From Paracentrotus lividus (Eukaryota > Echinodermata > Echinoidea > Camarodonta > Echinidae): a stretch of 64,000 nucleotides of DNA. The translations under genes and the position numbers were made by a program. The notes beneath the pieces are model-generated. The model searched no databases, had not been told where the DNA came from, and saw only the letters and a program-made list of their open reading frames with translations. Below are positions 43,277 to 57,900 of the stretch, in pieces (positions within the stretch are counted from its first letter, which is position 1; each line of letters starts with the position of its first letter). The stretch is from the NCBI GenBank assembly GCA_940671915.1, contig CALNVZ010003435.1, positions 13,230,569 through 13,294,568 of the forward strand, in the 5' to 3' direction.

Positions 43277-46200
43277 CTGAAGAGATAAAAGAGAAATAAG
43301 TAAATAGTAAAATATTGAACGATTTATTTTCAAAAGAGAGGAAGAAAATCGAATTGAGTTTGAAAATAGGATTTTGAAAATATACTAAGCAAGTTCTTGT
43401 ATTAAAATATAAGACAAGAAAGGCAGGGTTGCATACAAATTAAGGTCCACATAAGAAGATTATCAATTTGACTTGATTTTTCCTGCTATAAAATCCTTTA
43501 GTGAAGATCTCAATTACCGACTGGAAACTGCAATTTCTGATTTATTGGTGCCTTGTGATGAGGCATACTCCAGTTTTTCTGGCCATGGATCCTTCACATA
43601 CTAGTATTAGGATCCATTCATTACCTAATCAGTATAAATATCCACCGTTGTAATTTTCTTTGCATCAGAATAATTCATCAATCAATCGATCACAAAATTT
43701 GCGACAAACGACCAAGGCTTTCAGATTTATAAAGCAAGCTTTGGTATATGGTTACGGTACTGATGTATAGCGTTTAGTCAAGGGCTGAAAGTAGAGACAT
43801 CACTGTGAGGAATCATAGCATTATCTCTCTGTATCTTACCCTTGCTAAAGCTAGATGCATTTCCAGCTCTGCGATCCTCCTCCCGATGCACATCCTAGGT
43901 CCAAACCCGAAAGGTAAGGAAGAGAAAGATGAGGACTTCCCTTCTGCATTTCCATCTGCACTGGTTGCACCCTTCAGCCACCTCTCTGGTAGGAAGGCAT
44001 CAGGGTCGGGGTAAATTTCCGGGTCTCGTCCCATCACGTACTGGAGAGAACCGATCATTGTCTGCAGGAGAGGAGGAGGGTGGAGGAAGGTAGGGAGGTT
44101 GTTTAATTTTGTATCTTTTACTTTCCATCATTAGTCGTCCGCGTTAAAAATACTTTGCTACTTCATCTATATTTATAAAACATTGACATTATTATGATTA
44201 CATTGTGAAATGAAAACAGTCGATATTATGCAAAAAAATTAATTGCTTCTATATACAAATCTTCAAAATATGGCGAAAAAGTTTCATGGAAATTGACAAT
44301 ATTTTTGCAGTCGGTGCAACAATGAAAGCAAGGCTGGATGGACAAAAAATGTTATTTTTATTATGATTAATAAGAATTACGTATTACAAATGCGCGATTA
44401 CTTACTCCTTTAGGTATGTGATAGCCTCCGATTGCCACGTCCTTGTCTAATACACGATTGTTGGCTGGTACAACTGGGTACAACCTGAGATTTAAACAGA
44501 ATAGTAACATGAATCTAGAATTTTTAGAAAACGGCTTCACCGTGATTTTTATATCTATATCTCTCAAATACTTGTTATCATCAGAGTGTGAATTTATCTG
44601 AAATGAAAAATTTTGCAGAATTTTACAGCAAATTATAGCAATTATATGAATTATTCAATGTTATTTGTTCTCAACTCCAGTACAACGTGTGAATATTTGA
44701 AATGAACCTACTATAGAAATGACATAATAAACCATGATCATTTATTCACAAAAATGTCCAAGACTCCAATTTTATTTTGTCGATTGTGGTCTGAAACGGT
44801 TTTTTTGTTAAGTTATAATCAGGCCTCCAGCGTCGAACAAACATTTTCAAATAAATAAATAATACACATTTACGTTGAGATTTTCTCACCTAAGTGTCTC
44901 TTTGATGACTCCCTTCAATAAAGGCATGTTGGGAAGATCGTCGTGCTCTGGAATACATCTACCCCTTGATGTAAGTGCGCCCTCTATTTCCTCCGCCAGT
45001 CTTTCTTGTATGTCATGATGACGAGAGAGTTGATACAACGCCCAGGCTAACGTGTTCGACGTCTGCAAAGAGAAATTAAAAACATTTCTGAAAGTTATTG
45101 ATTGAGAGAAGGAAAGAATTTAATTATTACTTTAGCAGATGATTTGAAGTTAGAGCTCGAGATTAAGTTATGAGCAGGCAGCAGTGTCCTTTGTCTGTTT
45201 GGACTAAATCTGTTAATCAGGTCGTGTACTTTAATGTCATTTTGTTAAGATCTTATCATAATAACAGGCATATAATAACATTTTAAACAATACTATGGCG
45301 AAACACCTGTCGGTTTAAATGCTGTATTTTAATAAAGCATTTTAAAAGATGGTGCATTTTTTTTAAATGGTGCTTCTGGCGTGGGCGTTAAAGCAAGAAA
45401 TAGATACTGCGCCTGCATAAACCTAGCACAATTTGAAGAAGGTTGTGACTCAAACGATTTCGGAGGACTTTACTCGACATCTCCTAATTTTCCAGCAAGG
45501 AGTATTTGGATCTTTTGGCAGGAATCTTTATGAGATTTGGTTGGAAGATCAGCTGGAGCTAATTTGTTGATCACAACCGGTCCGCCCTTTCGTTCCATCC
45601 GACGAGGGAACGTTTCCGACACTGATTACGAATGACTTAAATCAGGATTGCATGCAATGACACAGTTTTAAGACATGGTCACAACGGGTCGGACGTCAAT
45701 CGTCCACCAGACCTCGTTGGGTCTCGCTTGCGTCGGACGAAGGGAAGTGCACTTTTTTCAAGGTACAAGGGAGAAAGATGTCCGTGCTTTTGCTCATAAC
45801 CATACCGAAACGCAAAGTAACGCAGGAGGTGACCAACAGTACAACGCAGAATGCCGGACAAAGTACGGACGATCGATTGGGACCCCAGGAACACAACTAT
45901 ACTGCATCATAGATATGTGATAACATGATTTGTTTCTTGGGGGGGGGGGATCGAGGTTAAGAATATGGTTACCTAGTGATGATCATGATAGTGACGCTCA
46001 TTTTACCCGTAAGGTATCAAATGCTATCAAAAAGTAAGATATAGATAACGAATGGAGAAGGCATTCAAATGTTTCAAAAGTGGTCATAATTAGAGTTTTG
46101 CGTCTACATCGAAGAATGAAAGAAATGCTATGAATGATTAAAATATTAACGAATCTTTTTGCCAATTCATTCACCTTCTAATATGTCTAATGGCCCCAAA

Positions 46201-49200
46201 CAGGACTTATTTGCAAAGAGACACGTCATCCTTTTCATACCTTTTACCGGAAATGAAAAGTGAATCTAAGTACGCCGTCATACTAGACGCCATCAATGAA
46301 ATTGCGAGGGTAATTCAAACTCTAAACTAGAAACATTTGGTTACTCTTTAGCCGACATAAAGCGAGTGATTGTGGACTGTTTACGTCTTGGTCACAACAG
46401 GGCCGTGCGTGTCATTGAGCATGTTGAGGAGGAGTGTTCTGCGGCCTGCGTCACGGAGCTACCAACTCTTGCGATTCACTGCGTTTAAGCAAGAGTATGG
46501 CCACCTTGCCGCTGCGTGCCCAAGCGGTCATCTACCTGCATGCGTCGGACGCACGGAATTTTTTAATGAAATCCAACGCACACCAAATGCAGAGATATGG
46601 ACGACAGACACACGACCGAGTGTGACCACTGCATAATGCCTGACTTTAGTTCCAAGAGGGGAAGTACGAATTGAGGGGATAATGCTTTGTTCGAATGACC
46701 AGAAATTGGTTGGATTGGTGAGGAGGCTTTAAACACATTTCCATGTTGTCACCTCGATATCTCGGACAGACGACTTGGAAGTGATAGGCGTAATTCGATT
46801 TATGCAAGTACTTTCCCGCCACTGTTATTGCTTAGACCAAGAAGTATTTGGCTAGTCATCTTCTTAAAGGTATCTGTAAGTGTGATGACTCTCCCTTTGC
46901 TTGTGATATAGCATGGGTTTCCTGTATGACAACTGTATAGATCTAATATGAACTGTATCAGTGAACTGTATCAGTGGTGGATTGAGGAGGGGGCAAAAGA
47001 CATGCGCCCCCTGTTAAAATGAAAATTTTTGGCTGCGTTCCCGATATATTTTTTTTTTCTTCCAAATTTTCGTGCTGTGCCTCCAATTTTCAAATCTTGG
47101 ATCCGCCCCTCGTCCTGCTTGCAATGAAGTAATCATGGTAATAGCCTCATAAACCTAACTTTCTATAATTCCCCGAAGAAAGTTTAGCAATTTCTTTCAA
47201 AGATACAAAACTAGGGCATGTGTCAATCGTCGTATTCCAAGTTTAACATCAAATGTGCAGAAACAAAAATATACAAAAATATCAAATGAATGATATAAAG
47301 ATAATAAATAAACTTTGATTTGATTCGTTAAAAATGAGTCATGCGTTCTATAAAGTCAGTGACAGTTTTCAAAATGAATGACGCCAACGCCAAGCGAGAC
47401 AAAGTTACTTAATTTATATATTTTGGACCAAATAAACAGTTGATATATTCAAAATTATGGTAATTCAAGATTGTAATATGCACTAAGTAATGTAATTAAA
47501 TATCCAAAGATGCCATCTCTCCCAGTACTGATCTATCCCTTTAACCTTGTTCATGAACAAATCAAAATAAGTCACATGAGACCTTTATACTCAAAATATG
47601 TAAAAGTTTAACAAAACATTCCGTTGATCTGCGTCATGTGATGTAATAGTAAACAGTTTTTGATTTGGCAAGCTCCAACTATAGAACATGGATGTTATAA
47701 GCATCATCATCACAGACCTTTCCTCTGGTAATGTCTAAACCACAGCCTGTCACAGACATGAAGCACATTACCCTTGTTCGCGGAACGATCATCGTCAAAT
47801 TCATTTTTAACAAACTCTATATCAGTCAACACTTGCGGTCCAGAAAATTAAGTTCAAATTTTCAGACATCAAGCGTTTTGCCACAATTCAATTTTACTCC
47901 TCTCCCTCCATTCGTCACCCACATTATATGCAATTACGTGGAGAGAAAAGTAGCTTTCAGCTCCTCATCATGATTGCCACAAATTGATCCCACATGCCCC
48001 CTGGCCCAGCCGGCTGCACATCTTCTCTTATCGCTCCTTCGCCACGTACTTGTCGAAAAACCTATGGGGTTTGTCATTATGCGAGCATGCAGGCACCAAA
48101 GTCTTCAGGCGCTCATATCTTTTTTCTAGGGCAAAGAAACTTTCTAACTCTTTCTATCCTTTTTCCTTTTAAGACTTGGTTTATCTTGAACTTGACCTTT
48201 CTTCAGACAACCAGGTCACATGCTAGACTTGTGCCTACAGCAGTTTTCGACTCTAGATCAATAACGGCGCCAGAGTGGCCCTAAGGGTCGTTTTATACTT
48301 GAGGTGATCGTCAAGTTTAGAGTTCAAGAAGTGCTTTTCTCTCTCTCTCCCTGAAAGACATCCGTTGACGAGGCACGAATGTTTAGTTGCAATGTATACA
48401 GGAATACAAATTGCACTCAAGTAGGTCTAGGATTTATCCTGAGAAGATAGAAAGGCAACGAAAGAATCATGACCTTTTGAACGTGCCCCCAGGAAAATAT
48501 GAGTGATTGTATAAAATGGAAAAAGAAGAATTATGTTGAAGCCATTTCTATGGTTGAAGATCGTTACAAATGTATGAAGAAAAGTCACGAAAATCAAACT
48601 TTCTTGACTATATCCCATCATCATAGGAATAAAAATTAGTGAATTGTGGCAAATATAATTTAGGCAATAATGATTATTTTCACAGCAAATTAATCCTCAA
48701 CAAGATGGGTCCTAAACATTTCAGGTCACCCATCCCGAGGTTCTAATACAAATCAAATCAAGTTTTGTTACAATCATCAGATCATCCACATGCATCTACC
48801 GAGTGAGTCAAAAAAAACTTTACACCTAGTAAAATGTCAATAAAAAGAAAACCAATGTACGAACCCCAAATTATTTTACATATTCCAAATGGGTAACTTC
48901 TCCCGCATCTTCTGGTATCCTTTTTGTGTGGTATGTCTTTACGCTTGGATGAACACAACGCATTGTTTGCGAACATGTCAATTTCGAATTGTGCAAGAAT
49001 GGGAGTAACATCAAAACAACAAAAAGCTAGAAAAAAAGCAACTTCATCCTGATTAAAATAGCATAACTTTTTAACGAAAATGTCTTCCGCTTTAGAACTT
49101 TGCAGGGGTGTTGTTACACATATGGACTATATTTTATATGAAAATTAGATTGACTCGTCAAGTAATGCACGAATGAGTACACATCAAAGAGTGAATTGCC

Positions 49201-51885
49201 ACTGACAGACCTAAAAAGGCCTCCTAATGCTTTTGAAAAGTGATTATTTTGTCTTTGACGTGTGCTCATTCGTGCATTACTGGACGAGTCAATCTAATTT
49301 TCATATAAAATATAGTCCATATGTGTAACAACACCCCTGCCAAGTCATTAAGCGGAAGATATTTTCGTTAAAAAGTTATGCTATTTTAATCAGGATGAAG
49401 TTGCTTTTTTCTAGCTTTTTGTTGTTTTAATTTTACTCCCATTCTGGCACAATTCGAAATTGACATGTTCGCAAACAATGCGTCGTGTTCATCCAAGCGT
49501 AAAAATATAACACACAAAATTGGTACCAAAAGATGCGGGAAGAGTTACTCTTTCAGAATATGCATAAGAATTTTGGGTTTATAAATTGGTTTCCTTTTTA
49601 TTGATATTTTTCTAGGTGTAAAGTTTTTTCTGACTCACCCGGTATACTATTCAAATTGGTATCATACACTGTAAAAAAATATTTGTATTTTTACAGCAAA
49701 TCTGCTGTCAGCAGAGTCGCCATAAAAAAAACGTATTATAAAAATACGTTTTTGTTGTAAATTTCTCCTACAAATAATTACATGAGAAATACAAAATATA
49801 CATCAGGAGTAATGCGGCGGTCACAACTCGCCGTACCTTCGACGTGCAACTCCCTACGATGGATTTCGTAGAAAAATCGTGCAGCGCAGGTACCTCGGAG
49901 GCACGTTGCATGTACGACGTGGAGGAAATTTTTCCAATACCCTTACTACAGAAACGCAGGAATCGCAGAAATTGACCAACGATGGCACGTCCCCCGTAGC
50001 CTACGGTGAGTTGTGACCGCCGCATATAACACATTTGTTCCGTTTTAACCAACTGTGTAAGCTATAGACCTCTCATGATTTTTTTCCTTCTCTTTCATTA
50101 ATTATTAGAGGAGAAATTTACAGCAAAACTGTTATTTTAAATTACAGTTAGTATGGCGACTGTGCTGACATCACTTTGCTGTATTATATTTTTACAGTGT
50201 ACTCCGCATCCCCTCCAAGAAATTTAAAAAAAAAACACGGAATTCCAAATGGAACACGGAAGTTGTTGCCAACTATTGCGATGGATTTCATTGATTTGCC
50301 AAGAGCTGATTCCAAAGACAGGAATCGAAAGTTGTTCTCGTTTCCTTCGTTCGAGTTAAAGATCGTATTGGGGCGTGAGGAAAGAAATGTTTTGATGAAG
50401 ATGCAGGACTCTTTGCGATTTTTTTTTTTCAACTTTCACAAACATGTTTATCAAACTTCAACATTATCCTGGGTAGTATAAGAGTTTTTGCTGAATATGG
50501 TCAAATTCCATGAAATAGACTTATTAAAGAAAAATAGAATAAACTATGAACATCCTCTCTGTATGGAGTTTGGTAAAGCCACATTAAATCTAATACTGAT
50601 TTCAAGAACCATTACACGTTGTGTTGAAGGATTCTTTGCTCGCCCTTTCCCACTTTTGTTTTGGTATATCATTAGGATAGCTCCTTGCTCATAATGGATT
50701 CCCTGAGATTTTATACTTCTTGTCTTGAATTTATCACTAAATCAAGTTTGACATCGGGGATTAGACCTGATCCGTACTGAAAGTGTATTTTGAAATTAAA
50801 TCTATTCATGAGTAACCACAATCTTTTAGCGTCATTATTCGTTTTTCTCGCTAAACTTAATTTTGTCCTAATTCTTAAACATACGATTTCTATTTTCTTG
50901 TGCATTTCTCTTACTTAATATCCCCCTTCTTATTTTATCATCTTCAAAGTTTGTTAACCCACATCTAATTCTGGTCATCACAATGCGCTTCCTTCTTTCT
51001 TGTTGATTCCCTTTTTTTTTTTTTTTTTTAAGGAGACATCATACCTGCTATGATGTTTGAACGGAAACCATATCGTTTTACAGTATTTGAAACATTAAAA
51101 GGGGGCGTCTGTCGCAATCATTTCAAAGGCGTTGAATAGAAATTATGCATCCCAACCCCTTGTACATGAACAACAATATTTTGTATAATTACATGTTAAA
51201 AATAAACATTAGAATTTAACCTACATCGGTTTCTCCAAGAGTGATAATTAACCCAATGGTGCATAAAATATTTTGATAATTATTAAAATTCCCTTTATAT
51301 CAAGCAAAAATTTCCACAAATAAACACGAGAGTCGTCAAAAGACGATATTTCCCTCTATCACCTTTCGATGATAGGTCATTTCGAGTGTAGGGAAAGTTT
51401 GATGTTGAGTTGAGGTATGGGCAAGGGGCCAGCTTAGGATTAGGTTAAGGTCACGAATTGGGAATCAGAGGCAAAACATTACAGCACCGCAAGATTAAGG
51501 AAAATTAAAAATTTCGCTCAAACTTGACATTGACTTGTTAATCTCTCTCCCTCTCTCACTCCCTCGTTCTCTTTATAATTGTTCTTTCTATCACCATTTT
51601 CTTTCTACTACTCTCTGTCTAATATTGTGCAAAATTACCACGATGTTAATGTTTCAAGTTCTAAAGCTTTTCTTTATTGTAGCTTACCCTGACCCCGTTC
51701 TTGTACATTAAAGTTTTTCTTTAATTCATGTTTATTCCCCTTTTCACATCTCTATTTTTCTTTTTGTTTCTATTTTTTATTCATTTTTACTTATTTTTAT
51801 TTTCATTTTTATTTCTTTTCTTTTATTTATTTTTTATATTTTTTCTTCATCAATGTGCTCTATCTCCTCCTTCTCTCTCTCTCAC

Positions 51886-51949
<64 letters not shown>

Positions 51950-54900
51950 ACTCTCCCTCTATCGCCTGGCCTTCCCTCCCATGTCCCATTCCCTTAGCCA
52001 ATTGTCACCTTGTAGCGAGTGGCATTTCCATGTTAGCATTACGCCCACTAGATCTAGTCTTTCACTCCTCATTACCTTTCATCTTTTATCTCCATCCCCT
52101 GTACACTGTGTGCATACTCCATCAAGGTACTGGTGCATCCAGGGGGCGCAAAAGGCGCTAGGCTTGCGCCCCTATTTTCGGGGAAAGTTTTCATCGAACC
52201 TACACGAGTATAATCATAATTTTTCAGCTGCACCCTTCCCCAATCTCAAACCCTGGATACGCCGCTAAGGTACTTTGTATTATGGCCATGGCGCTACTTT
52301 GTTTGTTTGTTTTTTTTTCGTTCCACAGTATTACTATTAAGAAGCCGATTATAAGGGCTAAATGATTATGCAGAGATGATAACATATACCAAGGTAATTT
52401 TTAATGGACTTGTTGTTATTTATAAAAACTAATACCTAGAAGAGGAGATGATATTAAAAAGGTGTAAAACGAATGATGATGAAGATAATGATGATGATGA
52501 CGATGATGATGATGATGATGATGGTGGTGGGGATGATGACGATAATGATGATGGTAATGATGATGATAATGATAATGATGCATGGTGGTGGTGGTAACGG
52601 TGATGACCGGGGGTGATGATAGTGATGATAGTGATCGTTATCATGGTAATGATGAACCTTTAAAGCAAATTAAATCTGTATATTATGTCTATTGTGGTGT
52701 TTCTCCCAGACAATCCGCATCCTTCACGTATCCATTACATCAAGATCACATGTTTTGTTACACACTGCCATCATCTTCTGAAGACAGATACTTAAAATTT
52801 ATCAGTATCTAGTAAAGCAAATTAGGTTGCCTCTCGCAAAATTAAACCTACCGTATCTACCCCAGCGAGAAGCAGCTCACAGGCGTTGCTGTAGACTTCT
52901 TTCATACTGAGCTTCTGACTTGCTAGGAGATGGGTCAGAATACCACTACCTTCCACCATCTCACCTTCTTCAGCCAGAGTGGCTAACTCTTGAAGACGAT
53001 CATCTATAGACTTCTTGGCTGCATCAAGAGAAAGAAATAAAAGTGGAAGATGGAGAGTGGGAGAAAACATAAGAAACCTTATTAATTTATCCTTATTAAT
53101 ATGATACACAAAGCTTTTCCCTAGAGGTCCCAAGGCGCTTACCATATAAGACATATTTAAGAAAACTCATTTATTTTAGAACATCGAGAAATAAGAGTTT
53201 TCTCCTTCATTTCCACAATTTAGCCGATAGAGAGTTGATCTACAACTCGCTGAAAGTACAAATATCAACCAAAAAGAAACTACGCCCTCGCTTTATGTCG
53301 GTTGGCAAATTTAAAATGTTTATTAACTGTCGTTATAATTATCGTAAAATTGAAAACGAAATATTATTGATAATTTCTTGGTTTGCTTAAAGCAATTATA
53401 TTCGACATCCATCATATTCAAAATTGTCTGGTAACGCCACTGGAAAAAAGATAAATTGTCCCCGTCACTTTCATTACCGTGAAACAAACAAGGGCATCTT
53501 AACCAATAAAAGCTTCGAGACGAAGAATATTATCCGGATGGTGACGAGTTCTTGACGAATCCAATTTCCGATCAAAGCAACTCACTTGGGGAGTATTAAG
53601 TCATCGTTTTGACATTGTTATTAAATATTTGATCTGTTGTTAAAACTTTTAATGTTCCTTGTTCTTTTAATGAACATCAACATAAGTCCGTGTCAATCAC
53701 AGACAAACTCCATTGAGTGTCAACGATTTTGGACTGTTATTGGAACTAATTCATGACCTGATGAATATTTGTATTAAAGCTGGGGCAAAGCAAAGCAAAA
53801 TTCCTTCAAACAAAAAAAAAATGCAATTATTATGCCTCAGTCCGTTTTTGATAATATAATGCAGCTTACAGTTATAATTATATATTTTTTTCTTTTATTC
53901 ATTTTTTCCCTGTAATTTGTATCTGATTTTGCTTTTAATTGTTCTAATCTTTTGAAATGTACATGTAAATAATGTGATTTTATTGATTCAATAAAACATA
54001 TTTTAAAAAATAATAATAATAGTTACATTTAAAAAATCCTTCAAACATAATAGTGTTGACAAATACAGGGCATGAATATTAAAGAGCGAGTAAACAAATA
54101 TAAACGTCTCTTCATGTAGGCTATATAAATGTGTTTGAAACATTTAGAGAAACCGATGATTGCAAACGTAATTATTTTAGATAGGAAAAGTAGACCTTGT
54201 ATAGGATTACCATGCACGACACAAGCATTGTACAAAATACACAAACAAATGAACAACTTCAGAACCATGATAATTTTCGTCAAGAGTCCAAACAAAAATG
54301 GTCTGATTCTCGTCACAGTGATCATGGTGATGAATACCACTTTCGACAGCTCTTTCTCTGTAACTTCCCAGGGCTGTAACTAACTCTCAGGTTAATTTGC
54401 ATCACTTTTTATGATATTAGTTTTGACCACACCGATTCAGCCAGGAAGTGGGCTGAGCTAGGGCTTGTTCCTACAAGAAGACCCAAGTGAGGAGGGGGAA
54501 ATGAAACAATTACCCCCATCAAAAGGACAGAATAAGTTCCGAGGTGTCCGCCGATGGGGAGAAGTGACCACAACCTTAATGAAAGGCATGTGTAAAGAGA
54601 CAAAAAAAAGGAAAAGTGTGTCCAGGGAGGAATGAACTACCTCCCTAATCTGTCTCATACAAAAAAAAAGTGTACGGATTTAATTCTCGTATTTATAACC
54701 TTCTTCAATTCGGGTGATTTATCTGAAACAGATAAAAAAGCAAATCGGCTTGTATACACCCTGACCATATTAATTTTCTATCAATAAGATAAGGGCTCCG
54801 GGGATGGGGGCATCATTTCATGCCTCCGGCTGGCACGGTCTCTGGGTAGTGTGGGATTCGGAGATAAAAACGAAGAAAACCAAAATATGACAGAAACCGA

Positions 54901-57900
54901 GAAGATGATGCACAAGGTCGAGCGTCAAACGAGACAAAATGGATCTAAAATGGGAGCGAAGCGAAACAACTGTCTAACCGTGTTCTAAGATGGCTGGATA
55001 GCAAAATTCCTGCCACAATTATGGATGAACGTCCAATATACTCATAATCCTTCTTTGCGCCTCTGTTGTCGACCACACAGTTATTTTTCATGTCATTTCT
55101 TTCTGAGTTACAATGGCCGGAACACTATGGGCGTCGGTCATGGCGATCAGTTTCGCTTGTGGCTAGCTATCAATGTCGGATATTGCCGCCAACTTCATCA
55201 CTCAAAATTCAGCCCAACCAATCCCATCCGTTCACCCGATGACGAAGGTTTGCTCAGGGTAATGATAAAGGTCATGTGATATTCTACAGAAGTCTTATAG
55301 TTCTCACGATGGCCGCCAACAATGATGACCCGGTCACATCCGGATTCTAAACTAACCGAGTGATCAGGTTGTAAACAGAATTGAATTAAAGATGGTTATT
55401 TGTGTCCGGAACCGACCTTTAACGTCACCATCTTATAGACGTGATTGAGACTCATGATCATCGCAGGAAAACACTTTTGAGAAAATTTTCCAAAATTCGA
55501 CCGGGCCATTATTAAAAACATCGGTAATTTTTTTTTAAATCTTCTTTCCCAATAACATAACGTATCTGTCCGGTCAATAGATGCTCACCCCTGGTCATAC
55601 ATGTCATAAATTACGTACATTGTATTGTATCAATTCAATCATGACATGTTAGAGGAAATGTCAATTATATGAACACTTTGGATTGATGTCTCCCATAAGA
55701 CGTTACGTGTCCAAACAATTAATGAAGCGATGATAAGGTTGTCGGAGCTCATCACTTGTAGACTAAGGTTTTTGAATACCACGATCCCTTGAGGCAACCG
55801 GTTATCCTTACATCGTGTTACCCCTCCCATTATGTGATGGTCATTTAGGCGCCAGGGTAAGACAAGGAGATAACTGATCTACGGTCATACAAACTTTACA
55901 AAATCATATCCAACCACGAAAATAATCTTTCTTTTTATAACATAATACTCGCTCTAAAACTACCAACAACCCTGTGTCTTTAATGGCAACTTTAAAAAGT
56001 CATGAGAAAAGATAGTCTGACATCAAATTCGGAAAAACGCCGAAAGATTGTATGTTAAACATATTGATGTCAGGAATGGTCAACTACCAGAAAATGCATG
56101 GACATTCAACTTGGATCGCTTACGAAAAATAATGACTGTAAAATAGAGCAAAACTCATCAATCATTTTATTTTATCTTGTTATTCATAGCTTTAGAGTTT
56201 AAATTTGTAACGGAGTTAAATCTCGTTCCGTTCATTACTCCATTGCTGTATACTCTTACCAAAGTTGAAGATGTAATCCCAGGCTGCTTCATGATCCCGC
56301 CATGGTTTGAGGTTCCACTTCCGGAACCATTCTGGAGAGGTCAGGAACATGATCTGACCCGACGCGAACATCTGACCGACAGCATGGATAAACCTCTGAG
56401 ACTCCTCCGGGATGGGTTCTTTCAGACAGCCTATCCGGGTCTCCAAGAGAAGTTTGAAGATGGCTAAATAAAGAAAGATTAGAAAACGATATTTTTTTAA
56501 AGATTATGCTGGATTTGATGAACCTAGATGAGACTACACAGGTATGGATTCCTTCAGGCAGCCTATCCAGGTCTCCAGGAGATGTTTTAAGATGGCTGAC
56601 GAAAGAAAGATTAGAAAAAAATATATATTATTGAAAGATTTTTCGGGAGTTATTGAACCTCTAAGACCCCTGAGGTATGAGTTCTTTCAGGCACCCTATC
56701 CGGGTCTGTAAGAGAAATTTGAAAATAGCTGACAAAAGGAATATTAAACAACAATGTTTTTATAGAAGCAGATTATGTAAGAAGTTGATGAGACTCTGGG
56801 ATTCATCTGCGATGGGTTCTTTCAGACAGCCTATCCGGGTCTCCTAGCGGTAGCGTTGGTTGGTAGTTAATATTTTTGGCGTACGATTCGGGTCGAATAT
56901 AGACGCCATCTACGTGCGGGTTGCTGTATGTATTAAATATTTCTTTTTCATGTAGATTATATTAAAACCTTTGGGTGATGTGAGTCTTCAGCTCCGGTGC
57001 CGTTGATGGTTCTTCCACTTTTTCTGTATTTTCTGGACAATCGGCTCAGTACGTCGAGCAGACTTCTCAGTCGAGATGACCTAGTCCCCTCCAATACATG
57101 GAAGAGTCGTGGGCACAGGAATCTGTATAAGACTCAGTGGTTTTGGTTCCCAACGTGGGATACAGAACAATAAACAAAAAACAAAAACAATGACAGAGAA
57201 ATATCAAACATTAACAGACACAAAAACATTGACAAAGGAATTAAGGAGGAATTGTTGGACACGCAGAGTTATGCAAAATGAAAAATTTGTATTTGGGAAA
57301 TAATACAAATGAAGTGAAGAAGTAAGCGTACATTGTGAGGAGGATAATATACATACAGAGATATAATTGAATTAACGATATGATGACTATACGTGAATAG
57401 TGTATTCCATGCATGAGTTGATTTATGTCCTATTTTTCAAGATTAATTTGGGAGTCATAAAAGCCGAGTGTCAGTTTAAGGATTATACACATACAAACAT
57501 TACATACACACGTATATACATACACATGTACATGTATTTTATTCACATAAATACAAAAGGTATACGAAAGAAAAAGAAATGGAAAAATATATATAACAAT
57601 AATGTTACTTGTCTAACTATATGTGTTGTTAGACGGTGTCTGTTGTCAGGAAGTATTTATAATAATTCATAATAAAAGTTGTTTCAACCATGCCAGTCAG
57701 TAAGAAGGGAAGTGACGTCTAACGAGAGATGTCTTAAAGTATATCCATTTTCTCTCCCTGACGATGACAGACATGGTCGTTATGGCAACCTACAATAAAT
57801 CGTATTTCTGAGTTTCTTTCAAAAACTGCAGTAAATCTCTCTGAGCAGGGAGACCTAGAGCAGATTGAATTGAAAAATTTCCTATATTTAGTTTTTGCAT

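Larger units (their letters stand above)
45063..52851 (-). other. P450 intron 4 (7.8 kb): element content
   Basis: Contains GGTCACAAC-family elements (46386-46634; possible relative from 45675), a small hAT-like element (46972-47112), a palindromic foldback element (48797-49644), nested TIR elements (49666-50201), a (CT)n tract (51871-51946), a hAT-like element with target duplication (52124-52273) and a GAT microsatellite (about 52475-52585). The stretches 47120-48790 and 50210-51860 show nothing recognisable. Confidence 0.65.

Noticed and set aside
45675-45920. Possible further GGTCACAAC-family element or coding frame
   Set aside because: Only the left end resembles the family; no matching right end or protein similarity was found.
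47984-48284. Overlapping frames of 62 and 96 codons on the plus strand
   Set aside because: No domain, no splice context and atypical composition; it lies antisense inside a P450 intron.
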